Below, piece after piece: positions 56,569 to 64,000 of a stretch of 64,000 nucleotides of DNA. The stretch comes from Ehretia macrophylla (lineage: Eukaryota; Streptophyta; Magnoliopsida; Boraginales; Ehretiaceae): assembly GCA_037974665.1 (NCBI GenBank), contig CM075768.1, positions 7,589,501 through 7,653,500 of the forward strand, given 5' to 3'. Within the stretch, counting starts at the first letter, position 1. Every line of letters starts with the position of its first letter. The notes under the pieces were generated by a model. The model was not told where the DNA came from and did no database searches. It saw only the letters and a program-made list of their open reading frames with translations. Both the position numbers and the translations under genes were made by a program.

Positions 56569-57700
56569 TCACAAGTCTCCATCTGCAAAATAACTGCAGA
56601 GATTGATCTGAGCAGTAGTAGAATCTTTTTTCTTGTTCTTCTTCTTGAATTGTTTAGAAGCAGCCTTAAGCACCTTACCCCATCCCTGCACCAGCAGCGA
56701 TTGCAACATCAAAGAGCCAAAATTTGTCAAAAGAAGTTCAATTCTTTCCATCATTTCTAAAAAGAATAACAATTTCTAGTGAAAGTGACCAGTATATGTG
56801 TCAGTGATTTTAAGTGACAAATATATGTACAAGTAATTTTCTTCTTAAAAAACATTAACAGCATAAGCAAATTTTTAATTATTTAAAAAAACAATTTTTA
56901 TGGCTTTTGCTGGAGATAATAAACCAAGAAAATATTTAATTATATACAAAGAAATACAATTCACACTGTGTTTTTTAGGGATAATAAACCAATTAAGTAC
57001 ACAAACTTTTATATCAAGCGTTCACTTATAATATATCAAAATTACATACGGAAAAGGTCCAAGTTTTAGTCTTGTAACTATCACCTGCCTATCACGTATA
57101 AAGCTCAAATCTTATTTGCATGTGAGAGAAGTACCGTAGACAATATACTTAATATATCATTCACTAATAGATTATTATTTTATCAATAAATTTAGGCAAG
57201 AATATAGTGACATCAGCACAATAAAATAGATCACTTCCAAGGGCACCTTTTCCAATAAAGAAAGACAAAACAAAACAAAAAGGAAAAGTAAAAATTACGA
57301 GTACCTTCCTTGGTGTATGAGTTGTGGAGGTGATCTTGTTAGATGAAGGCACTGGAGAGTAATCAATAGCAGACTTCTTTGTCTTCTTAATCTTGTGATA
57401 CTTTTGAAGACTGTCGAAAACAGCATTGGTGATCTTCCTCCTGATGTTAGAAGTAACCTTCTTGAGAGTGGTGTTCTTCTTCTCTACCCCACAGAACAAC
57501 TTTCTTGAAAGGCCACAGCTGAGATCAATGCGACTATTGGCAGAAGGAAAAGGTCGAGGGACCAATGGTGACCAAATGGAGCTCTGTGTGTAATCGAAAT
57601 CGAAGGCAGAGTTATCTGGAAACTTGCCTAAAAGCTCTTTCGACATGTTGGTTTCCAGATACTCAACCACCATTACCAGTGCACCATCATAACTGCCCAT
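56569..57700 (-). CDS. Small basic plant protein of unknown function, two exons
   Basis: Exon 1 is 57305-57700 (132 codons, starting MGSYDGALVMVVEYLETNMS). It ends in a donor CCAAGGAAG|GTACTC, phase 0. Exon 2 is 56569-56685, after acceptor GGTGCAG|, beginning GWGKVLKAASKQFKKK and ending DGDL. Spliced protein: 170 residues. The N-terminal 50 residues are acidic/aromatic (SAFDFDYTQSSIWSPLVPR), and the rest is strongly Lys-rich with nuclear-localisation-like clusters (KKTKK, KKKNKKK). I recognise the arrangement as that of a conserved plant protein family without a known function; I cannot name it. Nothing in the sequence shows a catalytic motif or membrane segment. The 619-bp intron is AT-rich. 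Confidence 0.85.
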
Positions 57701-58040
57701 CGTGTGATATATCCAGGCCGAGCTATCGCTCGTTTTCAGTATAGAACTTCGAATCTACAATCAAGAACGCGGTGAAGTAGTTGTTGCTAGCAAAATAAAA
57801 GATAGGCGGTGCCATAGCGAAGACATTTAAAAGACTTGAGGCACAAAAGTAGCCGTTGCAAGACCACAAAACGGACATTGACAGATATTTATTTATTTGG
57901 ACAAGATTTTGGGCTTTCACGTGTGCCCACGTAAAGAGAACCCATTCCCTTGGTCAATTACTCTGTTAGAGCCCATTATGTTGTCAAAATTATTTTTTTA
58001 CTAGGGTTAAAGTCTAAATGCGTCATGAGCTTATACGTAA
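57701..58040. other. 5' flank of the unknown-protein gene
   Basis: Presumed promoter and 5' UTR (minus strand). A weak AAATAAATATC TATA-like stretch lies about 190 bp upstream of the ATG. No other element called. Confidence 0.35.
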
Positions 58041-58811
58041 ATTTTAGGACAAATCTCATAAGGGCAAATATCACTGTTAGTCGCTATTGTTTGTATGAAT
58101 TTTTATTTTAAAGGTGATGTAATGGTTTTTAATATTTTAAAAAAGTGACAGCGGTGGGTCCTTCTATTAGTGCATCATTAAAAATGAACGGAAAAATGTA
58201 ATTTGTCTATCACATGACTCTTTTTTTAAAGATAGAATGATAAAAAAAAAAAAAAAAAACCTATTTATTTAAAAAATGACATTATAGGTCCTCAATATTT
58301 GCAATAACTTACCAAATTAATGTAAGGATAAACACGCCATTTCATACTTTTCCGTCCATGTTTAACATTGCACTAACGGGAAGGATCTATCGCATCATTT
58401 TTTTCAAACATTGGGGACTATTACTGTCACTTTTGAAATAATGGAGGACTAAAGTGAAAGTTCATGCAAACAATAGGGACTAACAGTACAGTGAAATTTG
58501 CCCAATCTCATAATTAGTCCTCAATGTTTATAAGTTTTAGACAATTAATCCCTATTGTTTAAGAAGTCACGTGATTAGTCCTCATTGTTTGCAAAAGTCT
58601 CACTATTAGTCCTCATTGTTTGCAAAAGTCTCACCGTTAGTTCTTATTGTTTGTAAAAGTATCATCATTAGTCCCTATTATTTCCGAAGTCACACGGTGA
58701 GACTTTTACAAACAATAGAAATTATTTGCGTATGACTTTTCAAACAATAAGAACTAATTATCCAAAATATATAAACAATTGGGACTAATAATGAGATTTG
58801 CCCTAAATTTT
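58041..58811. mobile_element. Foldback element with ~30-bp repeats, interrupted by another
   Basis: Termini AAATTTTAGGACAAATCTCAT and, inverted, AAAATTTAGGGCAAATCTCAT pair. Arms contain degenerate units TAGTCCTCATTGTTTGCAAAA + GTCTCACCGT, as in the element at 50524-50970. A second foldback element (58062-58503) is inserted only about 20 bp from its left end. Confidence 0.7.
58062..58503. mobile_element. Nested foldback/MITE, 442 bp, 10-bp TSD
   Basis: Starts GGGCAAATATCACTG and ends CAGTGAAATTTGCCC; terminal inverted repeats extend about 40 bp with small gaps. Flanked by aatctcataa at 58052-58061 and 58504-58513. A 9-10-bp duplication fits Mutator-like elements. No coding; an A-run of about 18 lies near 58243. 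Confidence 0.8.
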
Positions 58812-60455
58812 AATCAATCCTATCAACTTTTGAAAACATATACTAACACATATTTCAATTTATTAATATTTTTTATAAGATGAAGTTCAATGTTATTGTT
58901 TGTTATCTTCCAAGTATCATGTTACCTTTAATCTAATATTATATGGAGACGACGTTTTGAAAATGCTTAGGGAGAATTTAAATGATAAGAATCGTAGTTT
59001 CCCTTAATATTGTTTACATTGTTGCTTTATTTTTAAGAGTAATTGTTGTTATCTCTAGGCTTATGTAAATAGAAATAATTAATGTTATATCTCTTATGTT
59101 ATGTATAAATATAACGACTTATCATTTTTTCTCTTATATTAATATGTTAAGGGTTATATAATTAATAAAGACATTTTTGGACATGGGTATAATGGTTATT
59201 CTGTAAATTTCGCCAATAGAATCACTTAACATAGGGGATTGTGAATAATTTTAAAATTTGTTAGGCTCTGGAATCTATTCGTAACTCATAGGGTATTTTA
59301 ACTTTAACCCTTCCTAAAATTGAATAGTAGCAAAGAAGAGGAATTGTTTAGGGAACTAAAATACTAGTCAATATAGGAAAGTGTTCCTTGATAATGGAGA
59401 AGAAACAATAGGGATGGTAGCTGGATTTGTCAATTTTTGAAATAAATTTTAAGTAAAAATTAAAAGTTTAAAAGTTTAAAAATAAGAAACTCTTTACAAA
59501 AGATTTTTGTAAAACTATTTTTACATAATAAAAGAAACTACTTTTCTTTTATTTCTCAAATATACCCTCCATATATTTTAAACTCGATATTGCTCTCGAA
59601 ATTTCTAAAACTTCAACATTATGGCCAAATAGTCAACAACTTTTATTCAACAACAATTCTAACCAAAACTCTAACGTTGAAAGCTCTACAGTTTAAAAAT
59701 TAAAATTTTACAGTTAGACCAAACAGAATCTAAGTCTAGAGTATATATATGGTTCTCTCTTCAAAATTTAGGTCGTCTTTTTTTTTCTTTTTTTTATGTT
59801 TGAGTAAAAAATTTAGGTTACTCACAACCAAAACTTTACCTTATTGTTGTCCTTGAAACTATTTAGAACTTTAATTTCAAAAGAAGTAATCTTTTACATT
59901 ATTGTTAGTTAATTATTTTTAAAAAGCGTACATAGTCCTTTTTTTTTTTTTTTTTTTTTTGGGTCAAAGTACATAGTCCTTAGCTATACAAGAAGTCTTA
60001 TAAATGTTGATATGGCTCTTTTTATCTAACTTTGTTGCGTCCGAATTGTTGATTGTTTTGAATGATCTTAACATTTCCTATTAGTTAGCATAAAGGCAAT
60101 CGTATTCACAAAGGACATAAAAGATTCAACCATTTAAACAATCAACATCCATCAACATATCAAATTTGTTGACCTCTTATTTAAAATATCATTTTTGTAT
60201 CTAGTGCACTAACAGTTTTGCTATTCCAAAAATAATTTTAATATTTTAGAATTTGATTTTTTTTTTTGTTCTTGTCAACTTAACCATTAACCTTCGTTTG
60301 TTTGTAACAGAAAAAGGAAAAGATACTTTTGAGAGATGTCTTTTTCCACATATTTGAACGAGCCAAGAAAATGTAAAAAGAAGGAAAATCCTAACTTGAA
60401 ATAGATGAAAAATTAAGTCTCTAAGATCGAACTATATGCCAAATAGTTTTTCTTT
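58812..60455. other. Intergenic, no supported gene
   Basis: AT-rich with homopolymer T runs (about 59940-59962). No gene or recognisable TE. Confidence 0.4.
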
Positions 60456-60873
60456 GGAAAAATTGCTCAAATAGTTCATATTGTTTCTCTAAAATTTTAA
60501 ATTCGTCTTTATTATTCAAAATTAACCAATTGAGTCTTTATTTTTTCCAAAAAAATAAAATTCATCCTTATTGTTTAAAAGTAACCAATTTAGTCTCTAT
60601 TGTAGGCAAAGTGATTTTCTGAGATGTTTTGCCGCCAATTTAGTAGTGTCCAATGGATACAATTTGCTAAATTTTTCACTTTTTCTTTTTTGACAATGTG
60701 GTATAGGTACTAATCTTTTGAAAAACTATAAGGACTAAATTGGTTAATTTTAAATAATAGAGATGAATTTGAATTTTTTTTAAAAATCATAGGAACTAAT
60801 TGATAAATTTTTAACAATGGAGATGAATTTAAAATTTTAGGAAAGCAATAAGGATCATTTGCGCAATTTTTCC
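60456..60873. mobile_element. Foldback element (418 bp) with ~57-bp terminal inverted repeats
   Basis: GGAAAAATTGCTCAAATAG at the left pairs with the inverted right end GGAAAAATTGCGCAAATG, and pairing continues through TAAAATTTTAAATTC. Inner units such as ACCAATTTAGTC + TATTGTTTA repeat, a layout like that of the other foldback elements but with different sequence. No coding and no clear duplication. Confidence 0.7.
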
Positions 60874-62562
60874 TCTCTTTTCTCTGTTGTATTAAAACAT
60901 GCAAGGTCTTAGTAATACTTTACTAAATTCGGAAATTACTCCAAATTGCACAAGCTAAACAAATTGTAGATGCTCTCAATCCATGACATTCAATAACTAA
61001 ATGAAACAAGCAGTGGTCTAATCAAACATAGAGATGCAACCATGTAAATTACAATGTGTACAAGAAAAACAATAGATTAACAATATTCAAGTAATTTTCT
61101 TTTTCTTTTTTTCTAGAGAAATAAACGGAAAGAGATATACAAATGAATACTTCAGATCGTTTGGAAAATAGAAAGATTTGTACAACAACTAAGATTCACT
61201 CCTTATTTTTGTTTAAGAAAAGCAAAAAATAGAAAGGGTTGTTAGAGATGGCCTTAAAGTCACCAGAAACCAAAAGGGAAAAAAGAGGAAAATTGTTCCT
61301 AAAGAAAATGAAATTTCCACCTAAAACACAAAAGAATTTTCCTTTCATTTGGTCACCATTAAGCCTCCACATACCAAAATAGTCAAGCTAGAAGGTAAAA
61401 AACAAAAATAGAAAGGAAAGAAAAGCAATACGTAGATTGGAAAGGAATAACCATCTACCCAAGGATTGAGCTTCAAAACAATGAGAAATGAAAGAATTGG
61501 TCAAATATTTTTCAATACCAAATATCTCATTTTACCTATCGTTAAACGTCCGATACACCTTCTACATTTAATATGATAAAATAAAACTAAACTAAACTAA
61601 ACGAAACAAAAAGTCTATCCTACTAAAAATGGATCACTCAGGGCTATTCACAAGCCCAAGCCACTTTGTATGATTCGAGTCTAATTGGTAGTTACTTTCA
61701 GTATAGAGAGCTTTACAACTAACTATTCATGTAATTTAACCTGAGATTCATGCAAAAGTTGTTCATAAAATAGGAGAAGCAAATTTTCTTCTTGAAAGGC
61801 AATTTCACAATATCAAATTGCACAAACCAACAAAAAGAAAATTATAATTGTGTAAGACCTTCTACACTGGCTTCACAACTTTCTTAGCATATTGTTATTC
61901 ACCTTATGACTGATGTCCACTGAAAGATGAATAGAAGATACATTAACCTCGTACGCAGTCACAATATTAATGATGTAAAATATGTAATAATAGCTATTGA
62001 GATTATGAAGATATTAGAGAGTTCCAATCAAGTGAGCAAGAAAGTTATGAATGGCAAGCCAGTTACATTTCCTACAAGAATGAACCAAATCGAATATGCC
62101 AATATATATTCACCCTACCATTGCCGCCACAAGTGCCATGAACTTCATTTTCAACAGCATTACATGAAAGATAAACAGATATGTCTACCAGTGATAATGT
62201 TAATACAACAAAAAGCTCATAGATTGCAATCCTACGAAAACATAACTGAGCAAAAGACAGACAGATTCACCTGATCCTTATTTCTGCAATCAGACTGCTT
62301 CTTGTTTCAGTAACTTCATGTCTGATTTATAAGGCAGGCCTCATAAAAAAGACAAAATGGCCTGAAGATCCCTTGATGCAGCTCCTAGTCAAATAGAGAA
62401 AGAGCATTCTCTTGTACTTGTCACATCCACCTACTAAATGTTGTTGACCATTCTGGGAAAAGCTTCTGCTCAAAAGTTCTACTCAACGAACCTGTATGCA
62501 TTTCTGAAGCCATTTGTCATGAGCTTTCAGATTATGTACCTTCAAACATTTGACAGAATACA
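60874..62562. other. Intergenic / 3' flank of the RCC1 gene
   Basis: No supported gene. An open frame at 61927-62274 (plus) has no recognisable similarity and unusual composition, so it is not called. The right part is likely the RCC1 gene 3' UTR. Confidence 0.4.
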
Positions 62563-64000
62563 TCACTCTGAGCTACGTGACCTTGAAACCAGACACATGG
62601 CATGAGATGCGCCAACAGCTATCTGAAGCACATTGTGGTCCCCCAGCCCATCGTCATCCATAAGAAACTTGACTTCAACTGGAGATGATTGTACCTCTGG
62701 CAGCCCAGGAACCCCCAGCTGACAATCTTTTGCATTCCCCCACATGTACAACCTCCCTTCATCTGTCCATAACCAGAATTGCTATTTAGCCAAGTCTCTG
62801 GCTTTATAAATTATTTGAGAATATGCATGTAGATTTTTTATGTAATCAATAATGCGATCATGTTATTGTCAGAATATGAACTATTAAACAACCCCCTCAC
62901 CCCCCTTCTCTCTTGACCCATCTTGGGGCAATGGTCAATAGTTGGATATCGGCCTCTTCTTTATTCAACTTATGATTGTTTTTCCAATGCACATTCTTTC
63001 ATATATTTTCCGATGGGTATTCATGATGCAGCTATATTCAGGTAACATTCCAATTGGCTGCTGAAAGTACTTCCTCAGCAGTGTCAAACCCCAATTTCTT
63101 ATAAGGCAAAGAAGGACAGTTGCCCTCTGCCTCCTTAAAGATGATGCAAAATTAATACGAAATCACTCAAATTTATATAATAACAGTACATAGGGTAACT
63201 CATCTGACCAGTGACAGCTGCTGATGATGAACCTCCACAAGCAATATAGATGACACTCTCATTTGCTAATGCTTCAATAGGTACAGGAACTTTTTGACTT
63301 TGAAGAGAAGAATGACCCAATTGACCATGACCTCCATGACCCCATGAATATACTTGTCCTTCATCTGAAATTATATACCAGAACAGAGATAAGTACCGCC
63401 AAGAAAGGAAAAGAGCAGATCATAACAATGGTTGCCACTATGTCACTAAATTGTTATTCACATCGTACCAGTCAAAGCAAGAGAATGATATCCACCAGAT
63501 GCTATCTGAATTATCCGAACATCTCTGAGACTAGGAACTGGTTGTGGTTTCCAACCACCAATTTTATCACCCCTTCCAAGCTCATAATTGGAGTTTGCTG
63601 TTAGAAAAGCACATGCCAAAATGCCGTAAGTACGATAAAGTTTGCCCAAAAAAAAAGGATGAAGTTTGCCCAAAAAGAGGATGGATCATTGCCGTACGTT
63701 CTAAATATAGAAAGAGTATTTAAAGATGTAATTATCTCTTCTCCTACTGCTTTATTGACTATATAGTAATTATCTTGACATATTTAAAGTTGGTGGTTCA
63801 TTCCCATGTCTTTTATGTGACAAAGACATAAAAAGGTAATCATATAATACAATATGAAAAGTAGATGAATGATTTTTCCAATATACAATAAATGTTCTCT
63901 ATAGTGAAATTCAATCCATATAGCAGGGATATATAATAATAGAACTTCCATAATTATCAAGCTGGTCATTTGCAATATTTCAACACACCAGTTGCTGTTG
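62563..64000 (-). CDS. RCC1-repeat family protein, 3' exons (partial)
   Basis: Three complete exons and one partial, all joined in phase 1: 63989-64000 (partial), 63469-63597, 63209-63364 and 62563-62762. Donors read CTG|GT and acceptors read AG|AT or AG|CA. Each exon encodes one seven-bladed-propeller type repeat: YELGRG...IQIASGGYHSLALT, then DEGQVYSWGHGGHGQLG...IYIACGGSSSAAVT, then DEGRLYMWGNAKDCQLG...LQIAVGASHAMCLV. The protein ends SRSRSSE at TGA 62563-62565. RCC1 propellers serve as Ran exchange factors, UV-B receptors (UVR8) or ubiquitin-ligase parts; which one applies cannot be told from this C-terminus. The gene continues beyond the window. Confidence 0.9.

Noticed and set aside
61927-62274. 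115-codon open frame on the plus strand
   Set aside because: No recognisable motif, no splice or promoter context, opposite to the RCC1 gene 3' region.
1-64000. CRISPR array, bacterial operon or phage signals
   Set aside because: None seen; all tandem and inverted repeats are explained by plant transposable elements.

Overview
The window looks like a transposon-rich nuclear region of a eudicot plant. The evidence is split genes with GT-AG introns, a plant CC-NB-ARC-LRR receptor, a plant family-1 UDP-glycosyltransferase, and dense nested LTR retrotransposons primed by initiator tRNA-Met. I cannot name the species. Only four host genes are supportable, all on the minus strand: a UGT71-like glycosyltransferase with one nonsense codon (23919-25502), an RPM1-like NLR in a single exon (27290-30046), a two-exon gene for a small basic plant protein of unknown function (56569-57700), and the 3' exons of an RCC1-repeat gene that leaves the window (62563-64000).

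Layout. 1-7437: 5' end of a minus-strand Ty3/gypsy element (gag, primer site, LTR) whose LTR carries a nested solo LTR (1632-4065, TSD attac); this element sits in the gag of another small minus-strand gypsy element. 9908-13508: an old LTR remnant split by a solo LTR (10799-12929, TSD tatat). 13531-23417: 3' ends of two Tat-type gypsy elements, each with an antisense extra ORF between pol and the 3' LTR; the better preserved antisense ORF is split by a complete non-autonomous LTR element (13908-20804, TSD ggtga). 23919-30046: UGT and NLR genes, with a one-ended CACTA relic between them. 32721-49027: a second non-autonomous LTR element whose 5' LTR contains a whole but decayed autonomous chromovirus (33704-44786, TSD ctagg); the chromovirus 3' LTR contains a 1 kb TIR element. 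50524-55860: foldback element, Tourist-like MITE and a 3.5 kb solo LTR (TSD atgag), the last two inside a probable LINE relic. 56569-64000: two genes separated by foldback elements.

Most interesting signals. (1) The long LTRs here are divergent, yet most share the same ordered set of elements: a GTGAGG donor-like site, a hairpin with invariant loop CTACTTT, a GC-rich module, TTGCATTGCA, a second hairpin, and a TTTCAG/TTACAG acceptor-like site. Both hairpin stems change between families while keeping base pairing. I infer a structured RNA element inside a possible LTR intron, perhaps a packaging signal carried only by unspliced RNA. (2) In the UGT gene a 127-bp MITE made the 8-bp duplication CAGGTGAG, so donor and acceptor sites frame the insert exactly and splicing would restore the reading frame: a candidate newly born intron. 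(3) Two non-autonomous LTR elements carry a degenerate ~12-13-bp tandem array in place of gag-pol and share primer site, polypurine tract and pre-PPT hairpin with the autonomous element. All of these are read by eye; no alignment or search was run.
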